Part shown: positions 35,016 through 42,672 of the stretch, one piece after another
Position numbering within the stretch: the stretch's first letter is position 1
Layout of the letters: each line of letters begins with the position of its first letter
Origin: Ardenticatenaceae bacterium
GTDB lineage: Bacteria; Chloroflexota; Anaerolineae; Promineifilales; Promineifilaceae
Assembly: GCA_020634375.1 (NCBI GenBank)
Contig: JACKBX010000006.1
Location: 329,002 to 393,001 of the forward strand
DNA length: 64,000 nucleotides
Direction of reading: 5' to 3'
Position numbers and translations under genes: made by a program
Notes under the pieces: model-generated
What the model was told of the DNA's origin: nothing
The model's input: only the letters and a program-made list of their open reading frames with translations
Database searches by the model: none

Positions 35016-36464
35016 CTACACCTTCACATTCTCCAATAATTGCTTCCGCGTCCAGGGGTTGAGCAGTAAATCGTGTGTTTCTTCCATCCAGGCGAGCAAG
35101 CGGCGGCGCAGGCGGGCCAGTTCGTCGCGGTGAGCGGGGTCGGTCGCCAGATTATGCAGTTCGCCGGGATCGTTTTGCATGTCGTACAGTTCGTCTTCGG
35201 CGGTGGCGTTCCAGACGTATTTCCAGTTGAGGTCACGCACCATGCGCTGGCTGTACATGCCAAAGAGGTTGCCGTGATACATGGAGAGGATGTCGGAACG
35301 GCCGTTTCCCCCCACACCCGTCATCATCGGCAGCAAGCTGCGGCCACTAAACGTCTCCGGCACGGGCACGTCCGCCACCTCGCAAAACGTCACCGCCAGG
35401 TCAATGCTGTGCGAGACAAAAGCGTTGCTAACCGTGCCCGCCGGGATGCGTTCCGGCCAGCGCATCAGCAGCGGAATGTGCGTCACGTCATCGTACATGA
35501 TGAAATGCTTGTCCAACATGCCGTGCCCGCCGCACATGTCACCGTGGTCTGTGGTATAGATGACCAGCGTATTTTCAGTCAATCCCATTTCGTCCAACTT
35601 GTCCAAAATACGGCCGATTTGGGCATCCATCAGGCTGATTTCGCCAAAATAGGCACTGACCACCTGCGCCCAATCTTCCCATGTCCAGCCGTCCACGCCC
35701 CAGGTGCGCAACTGCTGCGCCTGGATGTAGGGCTTGCCTGCAAACGTGTCGGGGAAACTGGGCCAGGGCGGGATTTGCTCCGGCGGGTACATCGAGTAAT
35801 AAGGTTCCGGCACAACGTTGGGCAGGTGCGGCTCGCTGGGGTCCCAGCGGATGAAGAAAGGCGTTTCTTCTCCGCCATGTTCAGTTAACATGCGGATAAC
35901 TTGATCCGCGCCCCAGGCCAGCCGCGATTGTTCTGGCGTGATGTGGGGGTCTACTTCGCCCAGCCAGCCCCGTTTGCGCGGGCGCGGCGGGATGCCTTGC
36001 GCCTCGCGCCAGGCGTCGTAAGAGAGTGCCGTTTTATCAACTTCGGATTTGTGGAAACCGTAATCTTGCGCGCCCTTAAATGGCCCTTCCTCAATCACGT
36101 ACTCATGAAAACCGTAATCGAGTGCGCCTTTCGTGGGATGGACGTGCCATTTGGCGATGTGGCCCAGCCAATAGCCGCCGTCGCGCAGCGCTTGGCTGAA
36201 GCTGGGCAGCCCTTCGCGGGGCGGGCGCGGCGCTTCGCTGTGCCAGTTGGAGATGGCGAGATGTTCGGTGGGCCATTGGCCGGTAAGCAGGCTCACTCTT
36301 GCTGGCGTACAAAGAGGAATGGGCGTGTACGCCTGATGAAAGTTGATGCCTTCGGTGGCCAATCTATCCAGGTGGGGGGTTTGCAGCAGCGGATGCCCGT
36401 TTACGCCTACGCAGTCGTAGCGGTGCTGATCGGAGTGGATAAAAAGGATGTTTGGTCTAGTCAT
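35016..36464 (-). CDS. Type I sulfatase (formylglycine-dependent)
   Basis: A 482-residue alkaline-phosphatase-superfamily sulfatase. The modified-cysteine motif is C52-T-P-A-R, and metal-binding segments are NILFIHSDQHRYD and TTDHGDMCGGHGMLDK. It removes sulfate esters, typically from sugars, after Cys52 is converted to formylglycine by a maturase not found in this window. No signal peptide is seen, so it would act on imported oligosaccharides. No Shine-Dalgarno is visible; the leader is hairpin-derived. Neighbours are another sulfatase, a glycosidase and a hydrolase. Confidence 0.93.
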   Translation of the reverse strand: MTRPNILFIHSDQHRYDCVGVNGHPLLQTPHLDRLATEGINFHQAYTPIPLCTPARVSLLTGQWPTEHLAISNWHSEAPRPPREGLPSFSQALRDGGYWLGHIAKWHVHPTKGALDYGFHEYVIEEGPFKGAQDYGFHKSEVDKTALSYDAWREAQGIPPRPRKRGWLGEVDPHITPEQSRLAWGADQVIRMLTEHGGEETPFFIRWDPSEPHLPNVVPEPYYSMYPPEQIPPWPSFPDTFAGKPYIQAQQLRTWGVDGWTWEDWAQVVSAYFGEISLMDAQIGRILDKLDEMGLTENTLVIYTTDHGDMCGGHGMLDKHFIMYDDVTHIPLLMRWPERIPAGTVSNAFVSHSIDLAVTFCEVADVPVPETFSGRSLLPMMTGVGGNGRSDILSMYHGNLFGMYSQRMVRDLNWKYVWNATAEDELYDMQNDPGELHNLATDPAHRDELARLRRRLLAWMEETHDLLLNPWTRKQLLENVKV

Positions 36465-36472
36465 TGTTTTTC

Positions 36473-36535
36473 TACCACGAAGACACGAAGAAATGAAGTT
36501 TTTAAATCTTCGTGTCCTTCGTGTCTTCGTGGTTA
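36473..36535. repeat. CCACGAAG-type hairpin, copy 14
   Basis: Full hairpin. It overlaps the 3' end of the alpha/beta hydrolase gene and supplies its last residues (NHEDTKDTKI) and stop codon. Confidence 0.9.
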
Positions 36536-37329
36536 TTTTCTTTTAAGAACTGATGACACCTGTCGCCTAAGCCTTCGGGATTGAGGAAAAATTCCATGAT
36601 GGATGGGATGGTTTCCATGTGGGCGTTGGGGATGGCGGCGGCCATGCGTTCGGCCAGGGAGAACGGGTGCAGCGGGTCGTTGGGCCAGGCAGCGATGTAA
36701 ACGGGCATGTCGAGCGTGGACAGCGTGGTGATGTCGTCGAACAGCACCCATTCGATGACGCTCAAGAAGGCGGTCGCCAGACTTTCCGGCTGGTGGCTGT
36801 TACGTACTTCGCGTAGGTAGGTGATGAGGTCTTCGGGCATCCCCATTTGGCGCTGTTCAACGGCCGTTTTCTCCAAAAACGCCTCCATGCCATGCTCCAG
36901 GATGAAGCGGCCGTTGCCCCGCGTAATATCCCCTTGTTCGTTGGGCTGGTCGCCAAACGCAGGGGAGATAAGCAGCAGCGCCTCTACACGCTCTGGCCAG
37001 GTCAGGGCAAAGGTGAGTGCCGTCGCCGCGCCCATCGACTCACCGCCGACGATGGCCCGTTCACAGCCGAGCGCGTCCAAAATGGCGGCCATGTCGCCGG
37101 CCATACGTGCCGGGTCGTACATGGCCGGGTCGGTGACGGGGCTGGAATCGGCGTGGCCGCGTTGATCAAAGGCAATGATCTGATACGGGTCGGCCAGATG
37201 TTTAAATTTGTTGATGCCGCTTTGCCGCCAGCCGGAGAGACCATGCGCCCAGATTAACGGCCGTCCTTCGCCGATAACTTCTACCGCAATTTGTAAGCCA
37301 TCTGAATCTACAAAAAGCAACTCACTCAT
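36502..37329 (-). CDS. Alpha/beta hydrolase with hairpin-derived C-terminus
   Basis: A 275-residue single-domain hydrolase, paralogous to residues 1-270 of the protein at 27298. Motifs are HGLSGW, DQRGHADSS and nucleophile elbow GGESMG (Ser98). It lacks the SpoIIAA-like tail of its paralogue. The last ten codons run into hairpin copy 14 (NHEDTKDTKI-stop), so the original stop was probably lost or replaced. AGGA precedes the start. It lies between two sulfatases. An esterase acting on acylated sugars is possible; substrate unknown. Confidence 0.87.
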   Translation of the reverse strand: MSELLFVDSDGLQIAVEVIGEGRPLIWAHGLSGWRQSGINKFKHLADPYQIIAFDQRGHADSSPVTDPAMYDPARMAGDMAAILDALGCERAIVGGESMGAATALTFALTWPERVEALLLISPAFGDQPNEQGDITRGNGRFILEHGMEAFLEKTAVEQRQMGMPEDLITYLREVRNSHQPESLATAFLSVIEWVLFDDITTLSTLDMPVYIAAWPNDPLHPFSLAERMAAAIPNAHMETIPSIMEFFLNPEGLGDRCHQFLKENNHEDTKDTKI

Positions 37330-37344
37330 GATTTATCCTGAAAT

Positions 37345-37404
37345 AACCACGAAGATAGGAAGGGCACGAAGTTTTTTCTTCTCATCTTCGTGTCTTCGTG
37401 GTGA
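37345..37404. repeat. CCACGAAG-type hairpin, copy 15
   Basis: Full hairpin with one changed unit (GATAGGAAGGGCACGAAG) between the alpha/beta hydrolase and sulfatase 2. Confidence 0.88.
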
Positions 37405-37407
37405 AAT

Positions 37408-38805
37408 CTATTCTTTTTGCGTCCAACGCCGCCAAATCTCCGCCACTTTGTCGCGGTTGACTTCTTGATAATGTGTCAGGCCATCGCGCTCCAGGTAAAA
37501 ACGGCCGTCTAAAAGGCGATCGTCCAGTTCCGCCAACCGTGCTTGCAGGCGGGATTCAAGCTGTGACTGCAACACCTGATACGCGGGATCGTTTATCAGA
37601 TTGTTCATCTGATACGGGTCTGCCTCGTTGTCGTAAAGCAGCCAGGGGCCGTCCAGGCTGCGGACGTAAGTGTAGCGGGCGGTGCGTAACCCGCGATAGG
37701 GCTTGATATTGTTGTGGAGCGTTTCCCAGAAAACGGCCGTCATGTTCAACAAAGCCGCTTCTTCGCCGGTCGGTTGGCATTCGTCCCGAAAATAGGGTGA
37801 CCAGTCGCGTCCCTGAACGCCGACGGGAACCGGCAGGCCGCACAGCCCCAGTAAGGTCGGCATGATGTCCGGCGCATCTATGGGCAGGGCCAGTTCGCGC
37901 CCTGCGCTGCCGTGCAACTTCGGCCAGCGCAGCAAAAACGGCACGCAGATGGATTCTTCCCAGGGGTAGCCTTTGGTTTGCATACCCTGGCATTCAAGCA
38001 TGTCGCCATGATCGGCGGTGAAGATGAAGAGGGTGTTTTGGGCAATCCCGGCGTCGTTTACGGCGTCGCGCACGACGGCCAGGCAGTCATCCAAGGCGGC
38101 GATATGGGCGTAGTAGCCGCGCAAATCGTGGGTTGCTTTTTCGCGCCGTTCCGGGGGCACGTTGTCTCGCAGGGTAATGGGGCGATCCTGGTAGCGGCGG
38201 CGGTATGTTTCCGGGGCGGTGTGCAGCGGAAAGTGGGGTGGTCCCCAGGAGAGCATGAGCAGGAACGGCCGTTCATCTTGGGCGCGAGCATGAATGTAGT
38301 CGGCGGCCTCGCGGCTCTGGGCGAAAGCGTCGTAACCTTCCCAGCGGTGCGGTGTGGGGTCGTCATTGAAGAAGTAGGAGGAGTCGTTGTAGTTGTGGTT
38401 GCATTCAAACCCTTTCCAAGTGTCAAATCCAAGCTGGTAGTGACGGGGGACGGGGGATTGGCGACGGCCGTATTTGCCATCAGGGCTGCCGTAGAGATGC
38501 CATTTGCCGATGTAAGCGGTGTTGTAGCCGCCATCATGAAAGGCGCGGGCAATGGAATAATGGTCTGGGTCGAGTTCGACGTCGTTGATGTAGACGCCGT
38601 TGGTTTGCGGATAGAGGCCCGTCATCAAGCTGCCGCGATACGGGCTGCAAACCGGACACCCTGAAACGGCGTGGGTGACGTTGATACTGTGCGCGGCCAA
38701 ATCGTCCAAAACGGCCGTTTCGCAGTTCGGGTCGCCGTTGTAGCCAGTGGCCTGCGCCCGCCACTCATCGGCGAAGATGAAAACGATGTTTGGTCGCTGG
38801 GTCAT
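37408..38805 (-). CDS. Type I sulfatase (formylglycine-dependent), second
   Basis: A 465-residue sulfatase with C53-S-P-Y-R as the formylglycine site, preceded by the metal ligands of NIVFIFADEWRAQ and followed by FTADHGDMLECQGMQTK. It is only distantly similar to the sulfatase at 35016, so a different sulfate position or sugar is likely. No signal peptide. AGGGGA is before the ATG. It is the first gene of the minus-strand unit that diverges from the ABC importer at 39075; the 269-base divergent gap holds a promoter and a DeoR-like operator. Confidence 0.92.
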   Translation of the reverse strand: MTQRPNIVFIFADEWRAQATGYNGDPNCETAVLDDLAAHSINVTHAVSGCPVCSPYRGSLMTGLYPQTNGVYINDVELDPDHYSIARAFHDGGYNTAYIGKWHLYGSPDGKYGRRQSPVPRHYQLGFDTWKGFECNHNYNDSSYFFNDDPTPHRWEGYDAFAQSREAADYIHARAQDERPFLLMLSWGPPHFPLHTAPETYRRRYQDRPITLRDNVPPERREKATHDLRGYYAHIAALDDCLAVVRDAVNDAGIAQNTLFIFTADHGDMLECQGMQTKGYPWEESICVPFLLRWPKLHGSAGRELALPIDAPDIMPTLLGLCGLPVPVGVQGRDWSPYFRDECQPTGEEAALLNMTAVFWETLHNNIKPYRGLRTARYTYVRSLDGPWLLYDNEADPYQMNNLINDPAYQVLQSQLESRLQARLAELDDRLLDGRFYLERDGLTHYQEVNRDKVAEIWRRWTQKE

Positions 38806-38860
38806 GCTGTCCCCTTTTCCGAAAACATATCCTCTGCACGCTCAGAAATTATTATAGGTG

Positions 38861-38892
38861 TTTTCGTTTAGTTGTCAATTGCTTTCGTTTAG
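38861..38892 (+). promoter_or_regulatory. Direct repeat TTTCGTTTAG x2, candidate DeoR operator
   Basis: TTTTCGTTTAG at 38861 and CTTTCGTTTAG at 38882 start 21 bases apart, two helical turns. DeoR-family repressors typically bind direct TTTCGTTT-like repeats. The site lies between the divergent sulfatase and importer genes, just upstream of the importer promoter, and a DeoR gene is at 32060. Confidence 0.6.
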
Positions 38893-38914
38893 CTTATTAA
38901 ATTTGCGCAATTTA

Positions 38915-38944
38915 TTGACTTTTTCATTTTTTGTATGCTAACAT
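38915..38944 (+). promoter_or_regulatory. Sigma-70-type promoter of the ABC importer
   Basis: TTGACT, 18 bases, then TAACAT, with an extended -10 TGC immediately before it. It is followed by about 130 bases of leader before the binding-protein gene. Confidence 0.55.
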
Positions 38945-39074
38945 ATGGCCTAATGGCATTAGTTTGTCCCCTCTGGGAAGGAGGTGTTGATGAGTTGATC
39001 TCCGTAAGTGGCTGCTTAACAATCGAACGAGTTGATTTAATCTTTTTTGACGATAAATGACTTTTGGAGGAGAG

Positions 39075-40661
39075 ATGCGAAGAACACACATCCGTTTCCC
39101 TGTTCTATTTTTACTGATTGGTTTGATGTTGGCGCTGCTCCTGGCAGCCTGTGGCGGTAATGGTACTTCGGAAGAACCGGTAGCAGAGGCTCCAGATACG
39201 GCCGTTACCGAAGAGGATGCCCCCGCAGCCGAAGAGCCAGCAGCCGAAGAAGCCATGGCCGAATTTGAAGGAGAGCTTACCCTCGCCATTTGGGGCCAGA
39301 TTGATGCCGACCCCAACCACTCCGCTTATTCCTACCACGAAATCTTGCAGCAATGGAACGACCAGCACCCCAATGTTGACCTTAAATACGAACTCATTGG
39401 CGGCACCACCGTTCCTGACCGTTTCAACTGGATTGCCACCAATATGGCTGCCGGTACGCTGCCCGACGTGGTCATGATTTACTTCCCTAACGACACCTAC
39501 AAAGACCCCGACTTGATCGTTGATTTGACGCCCTATTTGCAAGAGCCAAATCCCTACAGCGACAACCCCACCTGGTGGGACGACTTCCCCTTTGACGGGC
39601 AGGTGCTAAAAGATTACGCCAGCGCCAACGAGGAATATTTCTTTGTTGGGCCAACGCAGTCCGGCGACACCGGTGTTACCACCATCATCTACAACAAAAC
39701 CATGTTTGATGATGTTAGCGTCGAACCGCCAACCACCTGGGCCGAATTCATGGACATCCAGCAAAAGCTGAAGGATGGTGGTTACACGCCTTTCTTCCAA
39801 CCAATGGCCGGGCCGTTGGGTTGGCTTATCGGCTGGCCGCTCATGCAAGCCAATGAGCAACTGTTAGATGAAGTCATTAAAGCCTGCGATATTGAGCCGC
39901 CCACCAACCACATCAGCGACAAAGAGATGGCACGCTGCATCAAACTAGGTGAATTCCGCGCCGACGATCCGCGTCACATGGAAGTGTGGCAGTTGATGAA
40001 AGATTGGTCGCCCTACTGGCAAGAAGGCTTCCTGGCTCCGCCACCTGAAGGCGACCCCTTTGCGCAGGGTGAAGTAGCCATGAGCCACATGATGAATTTG
40101 TGGATCGGCCGTTACGCAGGTAACCCGGACATCACCTTTGAATGGGGTACTTTTTACCTGCCATCCATCACCGCAGAAACGACCGATCTGGCAACCGGAG
40201 CGCAAAACCGACGTGTTGGTAATCTGGGCGCGCCGGCCAGTGGCAGCCAATTCTTGATGATTCCGCAGACCACCGTCGAAAACGGTAAATTCGAGATGGC
40301 GCTTGATCTGGCCCAATTTACCACCGCCCCGGCGCAGCTGGATTATTGGTGCTCTCAGCAGCCCATCCCCTGTTTTGATCCGGGTACACCTATTGAAGAA
40401 GTGTATCCCGACCAGCCGGAAACCTGGATCATGATGCGCGGTTTCTTTGAGCCAGGTGCGTATGAAAACGGCGTGCGTGGTTTCGATTACGCGACCTTAG
40501 GCCAAGATGTCAATACTCAGGTCTTGAAACTCATGCAAGATTACCTGGGCGATGCGTTGACGCTCGACGAGGCAATGGCAGAACTCCAGTTCATTATGGA
40601 AGATGCCGCAGATCAGGCCATCCGCGAGCATCCCGAATGGGAAGCTGATACCTGGGAATAG
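39075..40661 (+). CDS. ABC sugar transporter, substrate-binding lipoprotein
   Basis: A 528-residue family-1-type extracellular solute-binding lipoprotein. Lipobox LAAC puts the lipidated Cys at 26; an Ala/Glu-rich linker runs to about 60, then the binding protein fold starts at ELTLAIWGQID. Larger members of this kind bind oligosaccharides. The start at 39075 (MRRTHI) is placed by GGAGGAG 5 bases upstream. It heads the importer genes: two permeases follow at 40781 and 41731, after a hairpin copy that may lower permease expression relative to the binding protein. No ATPase gene is present. Confidence 0.92.
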   Translation: MRRTHIRFPVLFLLIGLMLALLLAACGGNGTSEEPVAEAPDTAVTEEDAPAAEEPAAEEAMAEFEGELTLAIWGQIDADPNHSAYSYHEILQQWNDQHPNVDLKYELIGGTTVPDRFNWIATNMAAGTLPDVVMIYFPNDTYKDPDLIVDLTPYLQEPNPYSDNPTWWDDFPFDGQVLKDYASANEEYFFVGPTQSGDTGVTTIIYNKTMFDDVSVEPPTTWAEFMDIQQKLKDGGYTPFFQPMAGPLGWLIGWPLMQANEQLLDEVIKACDIEPPTNHISDKEMARCIKLGEFRADDPRHMEVWQLMKDWSPYWQEGFLAPPPEGDPFAQGEVAMSHMMNLWIGRYAGNPDITFEWGTFYLPSITAETTDLATGAQNRRVGNLGAPASGSQFLMIPQTTVENGKFEMALDLAQFTTAPAQLDYWCSQQPIPCFDPGTPIEEVYPDQPETWIMMRGFFEPGAYENGVRGFDYATLGQDVNTQVLKLMQDYLGDALTLDEAMAELQFIMEDAADQAIREHPEWEADTWE

Positions 40662-40670
40662 CCTAAGAAT

Positions 40671-40729
40671 TCACCACGAAGGCACGAAGATCACGAAGAA
40701 AACTTCAAATCTTCGTGTCTTCGTGGTAA
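40671..40729. repeat. CCACGAAG-type hairpin, copy 16
   Basis: Full hairpin between the binding-protein gene and the first permease. A stable structure here can raise the message level of the first gene over the rest. Confidence 0.9.
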
Positions 40730-40780
40730 AAATCCCAGAGAGCCTACATTAAGCAAATCTATCGTTTTTGGAGTCTCCTT

Positions 40781-41731
40781 ATGGAAACCCCTATGATCCC
40801 ATCTCAACCGGCTACTGCTGTTAGCGAAGTTGTAGACGAACCGCATCGCTGGCGACTAAGCTTCCGTCGGATAGCGCCACTTTATCTGCTTATTCTGCCC
40901 ACTCTGCTGTTTTTGCTGATATTCATTTACTATCCGGCGATTTCTGGCTTTTTCACCTCCTTTACCTTTTGGACGGTGAAGGGCAGCACCTGGATTGGCT
41001 GGGAAAATTACGAAAAAATCCTGGCCGACAAGCGGTTAATTGCTTCGGCCAGCAATTTATTGCAGCTTACGCTGTTTAATGTGGTGGTGGTGATCACGAT
41101 GCCGCTGTTGGCGGCGGCGTTGATATTCCATTTGCCTCATAAACGGGTGCAGTATTGGCTGCGTGTGGTGTTTGTTTTCCCCATGATTGTGCCGATGGTG
41201 GTGACGATTATGGTGTGGCGTTGGATGTATTCTTTGGATGGTGGCATTAACATCATGCTGAACTTGATCGGGCTGAGCGAGTGGACGCGGGCCTGGTTGG
41301 GCGACCGGGATGTGGTGTTGTATGCGCTGATGTTCACCAATTTCCCCTGGATTGCCGGGTTGAATTTCCTCATTTACCTGGCTGGGCTGCAAAATATCCC
41401 ACAAGAGTTGTTGGATGCGGCCGTTGTGGATGGGGCCAGCAGCATTCGACGCTTTTTTAAGGTCGAACTGCCCTTAATTCGTGGGCAAATGCGACTGTTG
41501 GTGCTGTTGACGGTGATTTATTGGCTGCGCAGCTTTGAGCTGCCGCTGATTATGACGGATGGCGGTCCCGGTTGGTCGAGTATGGTTCCCGGTTTGCGGA
41601 TGTATCACACTATCTCGCGTGATTTTAATCTGGGATATGGGTCGGCCATCGGGATGGTGCTGTTTGCATTTGTGTTGGTGGTAACGTTGATTCAACTGCG
41701 CCTGACACGTTCTGGCGAGGAGGCAATCTGA
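40781..41731 (+). CDS. ABC sugar transporter permease, MalF/UgpA type
   Basis: A 316-residue inner membrane permease with about six helices and the EAA loop EYLDAAVVDGASSIRRFF-like segment (here ELLDAAVVDGASSIRRFF, about residues 208-225), which contacts the ATPase. The N-terminal tail of about 30 residues is cytoplasmic. It is the first half of a carbohydrate-uptake (CUT1) channel. GGAG precedes the start. The stop and the next start share one base (TGATG at 41730). Confidence 0.93.
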   Translation: METPMIPSQPATAVSEVVDEPHRWRLSFRRIAPLYLLILPTLLFLLIFIYYPAISGFFTSFTFWTVKGSTWIGWENYEKILADKRLIASASNLLQLTLFNVVVVITMPLLAAALIFHLPHKRVQYWLRVVFVFPMIVPMVVTIMVWRWMYSLDGGINIMLNLIGLSEWTRAWLGDRDVVLYALMFTNFPWIAGLNFLIYLAGLQNIPQELLDAAVVDGASSIRRFFKVELPLIRGQMRLLVLLTVIYWLRSFELPLIMTDGGPGWSSMVPGLRMYHTISRDFNLGYGSAIGMVLFAFVLVVTLIQLRLTRSGEEAI

Positions 41732-42561
41732 TGACCCAAAAACGATTCCGCTGGCACAATTATTATCTTTCGTACATCATCCTGGCTGCGCTGGCAATTC
41801 CCACACTCTTCCCAATTTTTGTGATGCTGGTCATTTCCATGAAGAGCTACAGCCAGTATGCCGCCAATCCCATGCTGCCATCATTCCCGCTGCATCTTGA
41901 AAATTACCAGGTGGCTTGGGAGTTTATGTCCCGTTCTTATCTCAATAACATCATCATTATTGGGACATCTACGATTTTTATTTTGTTATTTGGCTCTTTG
42001 ACGGCCTACGCATTGGCGCGTTATACTTTTCCGGGTCGTCAACTGATCTTTTACTTGATTCTGGCTGTTCTGGCAATTCCCAGTTCCGTGATTTTAGTGC
42101 CATCATTCATGCTGGTTGTGAAGTTGGATATTCTCAATACGATGTGGGCGGCAATTTTACCTTACACGGCGCATCAGAGCCTGGTGATTTTGGTATTTTA
42201 CACGTTTTTTTCCGGGCTGCCGGAGGAGATGTTTGAATCGGCGCGGTTGGATGGGGCAGGGCATTTGGCGATTTATTCTAAGTTGGTGCTGCCTTTGTCG
42301 TGGCCGATTATTAGCGCGATGGGCATTTTTGAGGTGTGGCTGCACTGGAATGATTATGCCTGGCCGTCGCTGGTGTTGAGCAACCCGGAGATTCGCACGG
42401 TGGCGCTGCAATTGGTGACGTTTATTGATGGGATGAATGTGCCGGAACCGGGGCAGGCAATGGCGGCATCGGTGATTGCTTCGATTCCTTTGATTTTGTT
42501 GTTTGTTTTTTCGATGAAGACGTTTATTGCCGGGTTGACTTCGGGCGCGGTGAAGATGTAG
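41731..42561 (+). CDS. ABC sugar transporter permease, MalG/UgpE type
   Basis: A 276-residue permease with six helices and the EAA motif FESARLDGAGHLAIYSKLVLP (shown here in part, from ESARLDGAG), partner of the preceding MalF-like subunit. MalG-type proteins form the second half of the CUT1 channel and end with a hydrophobic tail inside the pore. Translation is coupled to the upstream permease. The driving ATPase is not in the window and is probably a shared MsmK-like protein. Confidence 0.93.
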   Translation: MTQKRFRWHNYYLSYIILAALAIPTLFPIFVMLVISMKSYSQYAANPMLPSFPLHLENYQVAWEFMSRSYLNNIIIIGTSTIFILLFGSLTAYALARYTFPGRQLIFYLILAVLAIPSSVILVPSFMLVVKLDILNTMWAAILPYTAHQSLVILVFYTFFSGLPEEMFESARLDGAGHLAIYSKLVLPLSWPIISAMGIFEVWLHWNDYAWPSLVLSNPEIRTVALQLVTFIDGMNVPEPGQAMAASVIASIPLILLFVFSMKTFIAGLTSGAVKM

Positions 42562-42570
42562 GAAGAGGAA

Positions 42571-42622
42571 ACCACGAAGGCGCGAAGGCTTGTCCTGAGC
42601 AACGTCGAAGGGACACGAAGTT
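42571..42622. repeat. CCACGAAG-type repeat, copy 17, right arm replaced
   Basis: Left arm only (CCACGAAGGCGCGAAGG), then CTTGTCCTGAGCAACGTCGA and GGACACGAAGTTTTTT. The inserted segment matches the insert in the copy at 23202. This is the rightmost family member in the window. Confidence 0.83.
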
Positions 42623-42629
42623 TTTTGCT

Positions 42630-42668
42630 AGAGACTACGAGACTAGAAGACGAACGACTACGAGACTA
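42630..42668. repeat. GACTACGAGACTA tandem repeat
   Basis: Two direct units GACTACGAGACTA separated by GAAGACGAAC, directly before the AOR start codon. It may occupy the place of a normal leader, since no Shine-Dalgarno is visible. Confidence 0.75.
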
Positions 42669-42672
42669 AATT

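Noticed and set aside
39057..39074. Upstream ATG for the substrate-binding protein at 39057
   Set aside because: It would place the GGAGGAG ribosome binding site inside the coding region; the ATG at 39075 has correct spacing and signal peptide.
15287..42622. Repeats considered as a CRISPR array
   Set aside because: Copies are kilobases apart and self-complementary over full length, with no regular unique spacers and no cas genes.
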